Origin: Ascarosepion bandense
Lineage: Eukaryota > Mollusca > Cephalopoda > Sepiida > Sepiidae
Length of the DNA stretch: 64,000 nt
Assembly: GCA_037127315.1 (NCBI GenBank)
Contig: JBBBDQ010001922.1
Coordinates: forward strand, 1 to 64,000
Direction of reading: 5' to 3'
In this document: one piece after another, positions 32,069-42,160 of the stretch
Numbering within the stretch: position 1 is the first letter of the stretch
Layout: each line of letters opens with the position of its first letter
Program-made: the position numbers and the translations under genes
The notes under the pieces: generated by a model
Told to the model about the DNA's origin: nothing
Databases searched by the model: none
Seen by the model: the letters and a program-made list of their open reading frames with translations, nothing else

Positions 32069-32515
32069 TTACAAATGTTCTGTTTATATTTAAAAATATT
32101 ATTAGTAAACATTTTAATTCAAATATTTTACTGTTTAAAATAAACAATGTCTACTTAAACACGGGTATCCACTAAGAATGTTTGCAGTAGTAAAAATGTC
32201 AGATGAAAAAAATTATAAATTACTTTAGAAATTCTGTGCTAATTTATATTATTCATGTCAATATTTTCACAATAAAATTAGTAACCAACCGACGAAAAGC
32301 ATGTTGATTATCAACAATACCTATGTTTATTATAACACAGGGTGCGATGGGAACATTGTTGGCATTTAATGTTTTTAATTTTACACGTGCGCGTTGTTTT
32401 AAATTTTTCAACTGTACGGTAATGTCAGTTGGGCACCGTCTGTACGAAAAAGAGCACCACGATGTAATTCACTCTGAGAGAAATTTGGAAACTATGCTAT
32501 ACTCTTCGTAATCAC
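32069..32515. other. AT-rich sequence
   Basis: A CAGGGTGCGATGGGAACATT motif at 32338 matches a shared motif also seen near 4940, 12355 and 60856. The 62-residue frame at 32323-32511 is not recognised. Confidence 0.35.
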
Positions 32516-32516
32516 A

Positions 32517-32690
32517 ATCAGTCAGTCAAGTGCCATAAGCTTGGGTGATCATGTCTCGAAAGAGATAACTGACTGGGCAGCAGATTATCCCGCAGTAGGT
32601 TGCCATGGCTTTCTGCGGTATGCTGGTTGCCAGCCAAGGCTATAGGACCCAATCTATCCTACCATTTAACTCATAGCTGGAGGGAGAAGA
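32517..32690 (-). mobile_element. SINE-1 3' body (part of composite)
   Basis: Minus-strand SINE-1 body, from the TTAAATG..GATAGATTGGGTCC end to the tail TGGCACTTGACTGACTGA. The head is missing. It is followed by a hairpin and a second SINE-1, an order also found inverted at 52640-53195. Confidence 0.75.
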
Positions 32691-32725
32691 GAGAGATTAT
32701 ATTACATTATTATATTAATTATAAT

Positions 32726-32778
32726 TAGTGGGGATCAGTTTATTACTTCATGAAAATAGAGAACCGATCCCCCACTTT
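32726..32778. repeat. GATCAGTTT hairpin element
   Basis: GTGGGGATCAGTTT pairs with GAACCGATCCCCCAC around a loop of about 18 bases. Other copies are near 5715, 5990, 6268, 51990, 52926, 61553 and 61867. Confidence 0.7.
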
Positions 32779-32819
32779 ATGCCCTGTAGAAGCCCTAATC
32801 ATTTGTTCAACTATTATAT

Positions 32820-33120
32820 TCAGTCAGTCAGTTAAGTGCCATACATGATACACGCTTTGGGCGATCATATCTCGAAAGAGACATAACTGACTCGGCAGAA
32901 GATTGTTCCGCAGTAGGTTGCCATTGCTTTCTGCGGTAGACTGGTTGCGAGCCAAGGCTATAGAACCCAATCTGTCCTGTTATGTAACCCGTAACTGGAG
33001 GGAATGGGCGGATTAATACCTTTTCTAGGGTTATTCGTGCGTAAGTGAATGCAAGGAATTCAACTGGAATTCGAACTCGGCACCCAGATTCTCGTTCCGA
33101 GGCAATGTGGTCACATTAAA
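32820..33120 (-). mobile_element. SINE-1 copy, nearly full
   Basis: The minus strand contains the B-box-like GAGTTCGAATTCC region (GGAATTCGAACTC on plus at about 33067), the GGTATTAATCCGCCCA body and the CGTGTATCATGTATGGCACT tail. The head end fades into an AATGTGGTCACATTAAACTG segment. Confidence 0.75.
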
Positions 33121-33166
33121 CTGCCTTCGTTTTCTATTTGCTTTGTCAGGTGATGAATGAATGAAT

Positions 33167-33199
<33 letters not shown>

Positions 33200-33200
<1 letters not shown>

Positions 33201-33709
33201 TAGCAGTATAGCCCGGCGTTGCTCGGGTGTAATGAAAGCTTTAAAACTAATCCATGGTCCTGTGGCTCAGACTCAGCCTAAAGAATATTTGCGTGAAGTT
33301 TGCTGAGAATCGGATAAAAATTGTGGATTTGTATAAAGAACATACAGACTGATAAACAGACATACACACAAACATCATGTCTTTTATTTATTTATATATA
33401 TATATATTATCGATTTTCTGAAACTATTGTAAGAACTGCAGCCTTGAAACTTCTGAATATCGTTTCTTATGTCTTTGTCTATGAGTGTATCAAATTTGAT
33501 TAAAATCGGACCACTCCTTCTATAACCTGATTTTTTCGATTATCGATTTTCGATATTTATCGGGAGTAGCTCGACACAAAACCTAGCTAAGCACAGTCGC
33601 AAATGCTTATAGTACAACTGTGTAAGTTTTCAAGAAAATCGGTTCAGCCGTTTCAGAGTCTATAGGTAACGGACACACACACACATAGACAAAGTTTCAT
33701 TTATAAATA

Positions 33710-33713
<4 letters not shown>
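33200..33713 (-). mobile_element. Non-autonomous Helitron
   Basis: CTAG at 33203-33200 (minus), hairpin CCCGAGCAACGCCGGG, and the 5' module up to AAACTTATTTATAAATGAAA. The A|TC start is lost in a (TA)n tract at 33714-33747. Confidence 0.75.
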
Positions 33714-33750
<37 letters not shown>

Positions 33751-33752
33751 AG

Positions 33753-33796
33753 CCGCAGACAGATCTGTTTCGCTGTATCACAGCTCATCAGTACGG
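33753..33796 (-). ncRNA. Complete type I hammerhead ribozyme
   Basis: On the minus strand all elements of a minimal hammerhead are present in order. Stem I is CCGTA with TGCGG (one G-U pair). The core is CTGATGA at 33791-33785. Stem II is GCTGT-GAT-ACAGC at 33784-33772. GAAA is at 33771-33768. A short stem III CAG-AT-CTG is at 33767-33760, and the GTC cleavage triplet ends at 33758. A15.1-U16.1 and C15.2-G16.2 pairs are satisfied. A two-base stem III loop is typical of retroelement hammerheads, which often need dimers to cleave well. Cleavage itself is not shown. Confidence 0.82.
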
Positions 33797-33799
33797 TTA

Positions 33800-34180
33800 G
33801 ACTCCGATTGCTTTTTAATATATTTTTAATATATATGTGTGTGTGTGAGAGAGAGATGGGAGTGGTGGAAGTAGTGAATTAAATCTCCCCGTTTGTACTG
33901 ATGAAGGAAAATTGGTTTCGTCGCTTTTGTTTTCATCTCATCCCATCTTCATTTCTTGAAATTCTTTGATGTTTGCATCACAATCTGCGAAGACAAAACA
34001 AGCAAAATGGACGCTGCATTTCTCTCTGACACACCCGCACATATACTCATTTATTTAAAATAACTCATTAATATGCATTATGAATTATAAGTACGTTAAT
34101 ATTGACATAGACCAGAATTTCTACTTTTTATATAATTCCTAATCAGTATGTAAATTTTCAGCGGCAAATATTTAAAATAA
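33800..34180. other. Sequence downstream of the hammerhead
   Basis: TG/AG microsatellite near 33835. A second GTACTGATGAAGG at 33896 lacks a GAAA box and stem II. Otherwise nothing recognised. Confidence 0.4.
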
Positions 34181-34239
34181 AATTCACATTATTTACCGTG
34201 TCGGATTGTTGTCCTTATTTGTATTGCTATGTTTACGAC

Positions 34240-34272
34240 GTTTCGGCCGCTGTACTCTCTGGCTTTTTTCAG
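34240..34272 (-). ncRNA. Hammerhead-like core, decayed
   Basis: Minus strand CTGAAAAAAGCC, loop, GGCC, GAAAC. The CUGANGA box has been lost. Confidence 0.3.
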
Positions 34273-34479
34273 GTGCTAGGTGTTTATAACCGAACTCTTT
34301 AATTCGTTCACTGGAGTATATCAATCTCATTTAATGTGGGAGGCCACTTCCGGGTGCCTTGTAGTTGTCGCCATTTAACTCTCTGTTAGTTGTTTACCTC
34401 TGCTGTAGCATTGCACATTGAATAAGAATGATATACCCCACTGATCGAAATAAAGGTTCCGGTTCAAAATTCTTTCCAC

Positions 34480-34512
34480 CTGAAGAAGGCCGGAGCGTAC
34501 AACGACCGAAAC
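34480..34512 (+). ncRNA. Hammerhead-like core
   Basis: CTGAAGA, A, GGCC, GGAGCGTACAAC loop, GACC, GAAAC, GTC. One pair of stem II is weakened relative to 27076. Confidence 0.4.
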
Positions 34513-34714
34513 GTCGTAAACACGGCAATAAAGATTTGGACAACAGTCCGAACAGTGTAAATAATGTCAATACTACCTCATCTCAGAAGTATAGACAAAT
34601 ACAACTCATCTATTCCGTATTTCTTCACAAATAAGACAAGTGATGAGTGTCAAACATTTTTCTATTGATTCATGGCTGTCCCTACAGTATTCTCCCTTTT
34701 CTTTTCCTCGCATG

Positions 34715-34755
<41 letters not shown>

Positions 34756-34825
34756 GATTTGTTTGAACACTATTCTTGATCGATACTCGTATTTAGGTAG
34801 ATATTCTGTTTATAATCAAACCGTA

Positions 34826-35165
34826 TTTTTTCTTAATCATTTCACCCCAAGCAAGGCATTCCACTTTATTATTGCGCAGGGGGTTACATAGGGGAAAGCG
34901 ATGAGAAAGAGTGGTTAGGGGGTTACATAGGGGAAAGTGATGAGAAAGAGTGGTTAGGGGGTTACATAGGGGAAAGTGATGAGAAAGAGTGGTTAGGGGT
35001 TACATAGGGGAAAGTGATGAGAAAGAGTGGTTAGGGGGTTACATAGGGGAAAGTGATGAGAAAGAGTGGTTAGATATAGGAAATGTCAGAAGGGGGTTGA
35101 TAGACGAGTAAGGATACCGAGGATGAGAGTTGGGTAGATGGGAAGGGTGTTTGAGAGAATGGTAT
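34826..35165 (-). mobile_element. LINE-A 3' fragment with 39-bp tandem array
   Basis: The terminal block CACCCCAAGCAAGGCATTCC is followed by five units of GGTTACATAGGGGAAAGTGA..GAGTGGTTAGG at 34882, 34921, 34960, 34998 and 35037 (periods 39, 39, 38, 39). The 1243-1612 copy has only one unit at this place. Confidence 0.85.
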
Positions 35166-35180
35166 TATATATTTATATTT

Positions 35181-35325
35181 TACCGGCTTGATTATTTACG
35201 ATAAATGTTTGTTACGAAAATGTGTCATTCGGCAGGATTCGAACCTATGTGGATAGGGGTCGACTCCTGCCGAATGACACACATTTCCGTAAAAAAAAAT
35301 TATCGTAAATAATCAGGCCGGTAGA

Positions 35326-35326
<1 letters not shown>
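35181..35326. mobile_element. Hairpin MITE (about 146 bp)
   Basis: TACCGGCTTGATTATTTACG pairs with CGTAAATAATCAGGCCGGTA, and TGTGTCATTCGGCAGGA with TCCTGCCGAATGACACA. The loop centre carries GATTCGAACCT, which resembles a tRNA T-loop, but no tRNA fold is present. Confidence 0.75.
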
Positions 35327-35365
<39 letters not shown>

Positions 35366-35545
35366 TGTTATTATAAACAGAATATTTACTTAAATACGAG
35401 TATCGATCAAAAATAATGTTCAAACAAATCATTTCAAATGCATGTATATGTAAGAAATAAATTTGAAGATATATTAAAATTCTGCCATAGAGCACTCTTT
35501 TCTTGTCTGCAATGTCCAGTAAAGACCTGTTGAGAAATGCTTATT

Positions 35546-35591
<46 letters not shown>

Positions 35592-35592
<1 letters not shown>

Positions 35593-35856
35593 AAAATAAA
35601 TTTTCAACATTCAAAATTGTTGAATGAACATTTCAACATGAAATCCCTAAGAGAGATTAAAAATGCTTTGTAACGTAAATTTCTCAAATCTTAACCGTCA
35701 TTTTTTATTTTTTTTTATTTCTCTATTTCTCTTTTTAATTTTATTCTCATTTTGGAAGATTGGACTGTTGCTGAGGAGACGTGAAATCTCTCTTAGGGAT
35801 TTCATGTTGAAATGTTCATTCAACAATTTTGAATGTTGAAAATTTATTTTATTTAA
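35592..35856. mobile_element. Foldback element, short form
   Basis: AAATAAATTTTCAACATTCA..GTTGAATGAACATTTCAACA is mirrored at 35787-35856. The arm ends resemble those of the larger foldback at 49176-50011 (GTTGAATGGCCATTTCGATG), and both contain a TTGCTGAGG motif inside. I read it as a deletion relative of that family. It is bounded by (TA)n on the left. Confidence 0.7.
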
Positions 35857-35859
35857 TAT

Positions 35860-35974
35860 TGGCTCTGTCATTTTTATTACATTTTACTGTATCATTTTTT
35901 AATATTAAAATTTAATATTAATTAATCATGTTTTTTTGGGATTTACCTTACTATTTTCCGTTTGAATTAAATAA

Positions 35975-36009
<35 letters not shown>

Positions 36010-36630
36010 CCCCCAAACGAAAATGAATTACTGAATGAAAGAACTATATGACAACTGCAACCATACCAAGATTGCCTATTAGGATCATACAATCACGGAT
36101 GAAAACGTTATAACTTCTAATTTTGAAAATTGAACGTTCTTAAAACAACGGTAAAATCAGTTTTCTTGTGAATTGCCTGAAGACACCAGATGGTAGAAAC
36201 CTAGGTTGCGTAATAACCCGTTTACAAATGAAAAATATTCAAAAGTTCTACAATATAATTTTCTTGAACAGTTTTTAATACACCTGTGGACTTGTCTAAT
36301 TTAATTATGACCAGAAACTAAGTAATTATAATATAACGAAAAAGTGAAAGAACACGTAGATTAAAAAGCAACTGTTCAAGCATTTACTTTTATAAAGAGT
36401 GCTCGATACAGAGTAAAGCGTAAAAAGCGACATATCTAGATTTAATCTATCCTGCCCCCTTTCACAAACCAATTTCTAAATCTCCATGGTTACATAATTC
36501 TCACTTTTGATTGAACAATTTTGACACACATAAAAGAATTTCCTCCATCTACCACTCCTTAATTTTCTAAATAACCATGAATTATTCTTATATTTTCAAA
36601 AATAGTTTTCACTGTTTATTTTAACATATC
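35860..36630. other. Unique AT-rich sequence
   Basis: (TA)n at 35979. No gene recognised. Confidence 0.4.
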
Positions 36631-36632
36631 AC

Positions 36633-36660
36633 CTGAAGAGGAACAGTTTTGTTCTGAAAC
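36633..36660 (+). ncRNA. Hammerhead-like core
   Basis: CTGAAGA, GGAACAG-TTT-TGTTCT, GAAAC. Stem II pairs well (GAACA with TGTTC). About 60 bases later a (TA)n tract begins, as in the PLE leaders. Confidence 0.4.
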
Positions 36661-36862
36661 ATGTAAATGTTTCTGTAGTGATATTATGCGTTTATAAGCC
36701 ATTTTAATAAGAGAATTACATATATATATATATATATAGTATTTAAGCAACAATCTTTTATAGTTTTCTACATAATTTATATCCAGAAAAAAGAGAATTA
36801 TATGAACATAAGAAAAATTAAATAAGATGCTTACCCACAGAACAGTGTCTGTTTTTTTAATG

Positions 36863-36864
<2 letters not shown>

Positions 36865-36939
<75 letters not shown>

Positions 36940-36940
36940 C
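36865..36940. repeat. (CA)n-(TA)n-(TG)n compound microsatellite
   Basis: About 44 bases of CA, a short TA run, then about 18 bases of TG; the whole is nearly self-complementary and could form a hairpin. Confidence 0.95.
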
Positions 36941-37305
36941 AGGTTTTATTAAAAATGACAGACACGGTATTATTAAGTTTTTTTTTATATAATTTTTTCA
37001 TGTGTTCTTAAGATTTTTTTTTTCTTTTCAGAACTCAATTTTTTTTTTAATGTTGTATTATTTTCCGTGTTCACTGCCGGGTCATGTAATTGTATATTTA
37101 GGCAACATTCTCTCTTTTATGCAGGTTTCATTAAAAATGGCAGACAAGGTATTATCATTAAGTTAAGTTTTTTTTTTATATACGTTTTCGTGTGATCTTA
37201 TGATTTTTTTTTCTTTCAGGACTCAAATTATTTTCCGAAATGTAGTATTACTTTCTTCTTGGATTTAAAACTTCATTCGTACTGTTCTTAAGACGTCTAG
37301 CAATT
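36941..37305. other. Short direct duplication in AT-rich DNA
   Basis: GCAGGTTTTATTAAAAATGA..CAGACACGGTATTATTAAGT (36940) is repeated as GCAGGTTTCATTAAAAATGG..CAGACAAGGTATTATCATT at 37122, each followed by a T-run, TTTTCGTGTG-like and TTATGATTTTTTT. The period is about 183. Confidence 0.6.
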
Positions 37306-37560
37306 CACAGTATTTACATTATTCAGACTATTGTCCTCATCTTTCTTGCCATTTGTACAACGTTTCGCCCGTTGTACGCTCCGGCCTTCTTTAGGTGCTA
37401 GAAATTTTGAACCGGAGTATATCGTTCTCATTCCTTGCGTAGTAGCAATGCTACGTTTGAAAGTCCTGAGTTATCTCCCTCTAACTCTGTAAGTTACTTG
37501 TTCACCACTACTGTAGCCTAATATTGAACTCACAACTCTTTGAGTCAAGTCACAGGAACT
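37306..37560. mobile_element. Hammerhead/tRNA-like cassette, copy 3 (partial)
   Basis: Left end CACAGTATTTACATTATTCA and a minus-strand hammerhead-like core at 37393-37362. Then GAACCGGAGTATATCGTTCT and a tRNA-like B-box complement TTGAACTCACAACTC (about 37533). The right inverted end is missing. Confidence 0.55.
37362..37393 (-). ncRNA. Hammerhead-like core, decayed
   Basis: Minus strand CTAAAGAAGGCC, GGAGCGTACAAC loop, GGGC, GAAAC. CUGANGA is mutated to CUAAAGA. Confidence 0.3.
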
Positions 37561-37799
37561 AACAAATGTTTATATCCTGTGTCCTTAAGGACAAGAAAAA
37601 CTGAACTTTTGGGACTTATAAACCTAATGTCCAGTAACCCAATTCTACTAGTTTAGTTAAATTGAAATGTTTTTCTTTGCATTTATTAGAGAAGAGATGC
37701 TTATTCAGCCTTACGGAAAGTACGAGAACACAATCCTAGCCCACAATAATCCTGTTTTCATGCCAAGTAGACCTTTTACCGGGTAGAATTTACTGTACC

Positions 37800-37990
37800 C
37801 AAACAGTTTTTAATTCAAAACTATCCATATTTCTAGACCGGTTGCTAATAAAGGCTACAGAATTCAGTGTACCCTACTATTTAATCTATAGATTGGCTGG
37901 TAGAAGTCAATTTATACCTTTTCACATGAGTGTAAATGTGAATGCAATGGCCTCGGGTCGAAATTTAAACTCCGTATACCGACCCTACTT
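37800..37990 (-). mobile_element. SINE-1 copy, strongly diverged
   Basis: Order of SINE-1 blocks on the minus strand: GAGTTTAAATTTCG (B-box region), GTGAAAAGGTATAAATTGAC, TAGGGTACACTGAATTC, CTTTATTAGCAACCGGTC. The similarity is patchy. Confidence 0.5.
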
Positions 37991-38076
37991 TCTGTACTGA
38001 TAACTAGACAGGTACATTTACTTATTAAACTTTAGCACAAATAATTAAGTGTTACGAGGATGCATTTATATAAAAA

Positions 38077-38616
38077 CTAGCAGTATAGCCCGGCGTTGCT
38101 CGGGTGTAATGAAATCTTTAAAACTAATCCATGGTCCTGGAGCTCAGACTCTTTGGACGTTGGCACGAAAGACTAAAAAGCAATAGTTGTTTCCAGTTAA
38201 AGTGAAACCGTAGACTGAAAGAAAAATGAATGGATGTAAGTCAAATTTTGAATTCCTGGTATCGATATCAGATAAGTTTTTTTCGTCGTTTCCTTTTATA
38301 TATATATATTATCGATTTTCTGCATTATTGTAAGAACTGCAACCTTGAAACTTCTGAATATCGTTTCTTATGTCTTTGTCTATGAGTGTATCAAATTTGA
38401 TTAAAATCGGACCACTCCTTCTATAACCCGATTTTTTCGATTATCGATTTTCGATATTTATAGAGGGTTCTTCGACACAAAACCTAGCTAAGAACATTCG
38501 CAGACGCTTATAGTACAACTGTGTAAATTTTCAAGAAAATCGGTTCAACCGTTTCGGAGTCTATAGGTAACGGGCACACATACACAGACAAAGTTCCATT
38601 TATAAATAATTTTAGA
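38077..38616 (-). mobile_element. Non-autonomous Helitron, both ends
   Basis: The minus strand starts A|TCTAAAATTATTTATAAATG at 38616 and ends at CTAG 38080-38077 with the CCCGAGCAACGCCGGG hairpin. It contains the GGACGTTGGCAC-type 3' module complement and (TA)n. Confidence 0.8.
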
Positions 38617-38619
38617 TAA

Positions 38620-39525
38620 TATTAATAATGTCTAAAAATTTATAGTTGAGGATTCTATTGAGTCCTCCCTGTTATTACAAAAAACGTTTTAATTTATGAA
38701 ATAGTTGTTAAATAGAGAAATTAGGAATAGAACATTTGGAAGATTGTAGAATATTCCAGTAAAATCGAGAGAATTCTAAATGATTCTAGAAATATACAAA
38801 TTAGGTGTTAGCCCCTATAAAAATAGTTTTTGGGAAAAGAGTAGTCACTTGTTAAAAGGATTTGCTGACATTTTCAACTCCGGCTCGATTCAGGATTTGT
38901 ACATCCAGCCGAAAGAATCTCTACTAAAAATGACCGACCAACTTAAACCTGAAAGAAAATCTCATGGAACTATTAGAGTAGATAGATATTTTGACACTTT
39001 CATTGAGCATACTGGAAATTATTCTTTATATACACATTTGAGGACTTCCAAAATGTATAACACTTAAACTACTTCGCTAGCTTAACTGGGTAAAGATACT
39101 TGACACCTTTCTTCCCTTTTGTAACAGTTACCCGTCACTCTGCCAGTAGTAAACCCTAGTTTTTTATTATAATATATTGTAATATATTTTTATTTTGTGT
39201 TATCGTGAATTAAATATTTGTCTGTGATTTGGCTCTGAGTTTTGGTCAATCATTTTTTTTTCTTTTGTTACAACATCTAAAACGTAAGATAAGCAACAAA
39301 TTAGAAAACTTAATTACTAATTATTCGGCAGAGACTAAGGAACTCAATCCCCGCTTAAAATTCTGAGTTACGGGTAAAAATTCGTGTAAACACCGATTAA
39401 AGACAAATTTATAAAGTTCACATAACTTAAATCGTCACTCTTCGGTTTCTTACCTGATGCAAATTTGCTTAACTTATCTCTGCCACAATGAAGTGAGATC
39501 TGTAATGAATTTAAGTCTATTCAAC
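38620..39525. other. Unique sequence with unrecognised open frame
   Basis: A 95-residue frame at 38780-39067 (from MILEIYKLGV to LRTSKMYNT) is free of repeat but has no known motif, no clear start context and no visible splice partner. I cannot assign it. Confidence 0.3.
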
Positions 39526-39529
39526 TTTG

Positions 39530-39620
39530 ATGTTGCACAACGCCGAAAGTATGGCGCATCCTTTGAGGATCGAACCCGGTATCCAGTCGTAGCTTGTAAA
39601 CTATTATATCACGTCGAAAT
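39530..39620 (-). mobile_element. SINE-2 head (tRNA-derived)
   Basis: Minus strand: A-box region CGTGATATAATAGTTTACAA, B-box GGGTTCGATCC (39577-39567), then GCGCCATACTTTCGGCGTTG, the SINE-2 body start. The open frame at 39457-39750 runs across it and is not a gene. Confidence 0.65.
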
Positions 39621-40592
39621 GCCTAAAGCTGTCGGGATTATGGCCGAAACTTTCGGTTCTACAAGTAAGGGAACAGAACAGCTTTCGCTGTTAACAAAAC
39701 TTCATTTCTTAGACTCTTGTGAGCAGCAAGATTCTAGCTACTTCAGTTGAAGTTCGTTGCCCGAAGTTTTGGCAGATGGAATTTGATCTAGTGTATTTCT
39801 TTTGACAGAATATAATCAATCTACTCTCGCTTTAAAACCAAGTTTCCCTTGGCGATTCTTTTCATGGAGAAAACATGCTTTACGAATCGTCAATGAATGG
39901 TCGTTATCAGGCCTAGGGGGATGTCCACAGGGTTATTGACTCAAGCAGTTCGTCTTCAACTGACCAATTGTTGTGAAACTCCGACCCTGATCGCCGTTTG
40001 GGATAAAACTGCCAAAGGTCTTTAACCAGTACATCGTCTTGAATAAAAGAAAACTTGTCACTATAAGATGCTGATACATGGCTCAAAATAGTCAGTGCTC
40101 AAGCGAGGAAAGAAAATGAAGGGTCAGAAAAGAATAGGCTTTAGCCCAAGGCCAGACACACAAAATGAAATTTAATTTTCTTCGGTCATTCATAACTGGT
40201 TCAGTGTGGTGCTGAACAACCAGAGTTTCTTGGTGAAAATTGCATGGCTCTCTTTACTATGTCTTTTAATGTTCCCCCTCTGGTTACACGCCAGTCAAGA
40301 AAATATCTTGGGACTTTATAGTGAACAAAAAGAACCTTAATATAAATTAAGTTCAAGTTTTGGAGCGGTCTCGCTGATCGAAGTTTATTCATAAACGTCT
40401 TTATACGACTTGATGACGAATTACGAGATCAGATTTTAAAACTTTTTGTTGATCTTGGAGATTTACAGTTTTTCAAATCAGTGTGTTCTAAGAATTGTCA
40501 ATTTTAGTAAATTGTTGGCTAATTCGTACCAGATTCGACTAAATTTATGAAAACGCATCAATACATGAACTCAAAGAATTGTCCTTTGTTCC
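39621..40592. other. Unique sequence
   Basis: A GGTGCTGAACAACCAGAGTT block at 40208 recurs as GGTGCTGAACAACCTGAGTC at 59817, a diverged dispersed repeat. No gene recognised. Confidence 0.4.
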
Positions 40593-41400
40593 AGTTTATT
40601 ATAAGAATTCACCATTTGCTTAAAGACATTCTGATTCTAATACTAACGGTAAGAGAAAGTGAGTGTTAAAACCGTGTTTCTTAACATAGTGTTACCACCC
40701 CAAGGCGGAATTATTGGTCTAATAAAAGATGTTTTTAAGTTTTTATAGTTTATAACCGTGAAAAAATAAATTATATCTTGGCGTGAGTAAGCCGGGATAA
40801 TAAAGGGAAAAATTAGAGGTTTAATGATTGGTTAGTAATTTTCGTATTTGCCGGCCTATTGGACGCATTTAGATCGTGGCATTGAATATTTTTAAAAAAA
40901 TGAACACATGACAAAAATATCAAAACGATAACCTCATTAACTATAATGAAAAACTTACAGTATTATCACAAATTATACTACTGTTACTTTTTTTTTTTAA
41001 ATAGACGTGCGGTAATGTTTAATTTCAATGGCATTTTCGGAAAAGAACAATTTAGTACATTTTATCGTTTATTTATTGGAACTTGCTGAAAGTTTTTTTT
41101 TGTTTGTTTGTTTAAAGAGCAACAACTGCACATAGATTAGATTCATAATAGTTATAAAGAAATCTACTTGTATCAATCAACACTGGTACATATGGTAATA
41201 GGCAAAAGAATAAAAATATGATACTTGTTGGTAAATGAAGTTCAATATCATACATGAAAAAAAAATCAAATTCCAATAATAATTCCGCCCTGGGGTGGTA
41301 ACACCATGTTAAAAAAAACACGGTTTTATAAATCCCTTTCTCTTCCCGTTGTATTAGAATCAGAATGTCTTTAAATAAATGCTGAACACTTATAGTAAAC
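40593..41400. mobile_element. DNA element with ~125-bp inverted ends
   Basis: AGTTTATTATAAGAATTCAC..AGACATTCTGATTCTAATAC and ACCGTGTTTCTTAACATAGT..GGTGGGGTGG-type sequence are mirrored at 41270-41400. The interior has no long frame. The right end abuts the Helitron at 41400. Confidence 0.7.
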
Positions 41401-41784
41401 TAGCAGTATAGCCCAGCGTTGCTTGGGTGTAATGAAAGCTTTAAAACTAATTCATGATCCTGGAGCTCAGACTCTTTAGACGTTGGCACGAAAGACTAAA
41501 AAGCAATAGTTGTTTCCAGTTAAAGCAAAACCGTAGACTGAAAGAAAAATGAATGGATGTAAGTCAAATTTTGATTTCCTGGTATCGATATCAAATAAGT
41601 TCTTTCGTCGTAAACTGAGTTTTGAAGGCTAAATAAGTCCTCTGAGTAAATGGTATCATGGCTGAAACTAAGAACTACAATTATACCTACTTAGAGCCAA
41701 ATCTGAAGCAAAAACTAAAATAAAAGCGTTAAAAAAATACAGACATACAGGCAGATAAACAGACAGACACACACAAACATCTTG

Positions 41785-41845
<61 letters not shown>

Positions 41846-42160
41846 CGATTTTCTGCACTATTGTAAGAACTGCAACCTTGAAACTTCTGAATATCGTTTC
41901 TTATGTCTTTGTCTATGAGTGCATCAAATTTGATTAAAATCGAACCACTCCTTCTATAACTCGATTTTTTCCATTATCGATTTTCCAGATTTATCGGGGG
42001 TAACCCGACACAAAACCTAGCTAAGAACAATCGCAGACGCTTACAGTACAACTGTGTAAATTTTTTAAGAAAAGTGGTTCAGCCGTTTCGGAGTCTATAG
42101 GTAACGGACACACACACTCACACACACACAGACAAAGTTCCATTTATAAATAAGTTTACA
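41400..42160 (-). mobile_element. Helitron, long form
   Basis: The minus strand ends at CTAG 41403-41400 with hairpin CCCAAGCAACGCTGGG. The 3' module, GCAAGATGTTTGTGTG, a 54-base (TA)n and the 5' module follow. The A|TC start is mutated (TGTAAACTTATTTATAAATG). Confidence 0.8.

Larger units (their letters stand above)
34183..34575. mobile_element. Hammerhead/tRNA-like cassette, copy 2
   Basis: Ends TTATTTACCGTGTCGGATTG and CAGTCCGAACAGTGTAAATAA are inverted. Hammerhead-like cores near both ends point outward. Arms pair over about 150 bases. The central part has no clear B box here. Confidence 0.65.
34754..35434. mobile_element. Inverted-end element carrying nested LINE-A and hairpin
   Basis: ATGATTTGTTTGAACACTAT..GATCGATACTCGTATTTAGG at the left is mirrored by ATACGAGTATCGATC..ATGTTCAAACAAATCATT at the right. 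Arms are about 65 bp. Between them lie a LINE-A fragment, a hairpin element and (TA)n. A compact version of the same ends is at 55203-55321. Confidence 0.65.

Noticed and set aside
33893..33930. Second hammerhead near GTACTGATGAAGG
   Set aside because: No GAAA box and no stem II; GGTTTCGTC follows instead.
35233..35280. tRNA gene suggested by GGATTCGAACC
   Set aside because: It is the loop of a perfect hairpin MITE; no acceptor, D or anticodon arms can be formed.
39457..39750. 97-residue open frame as a host gene
   Set aside because: It crosses a SINE-2 head in the antisense direction; no conserved domain is seen.
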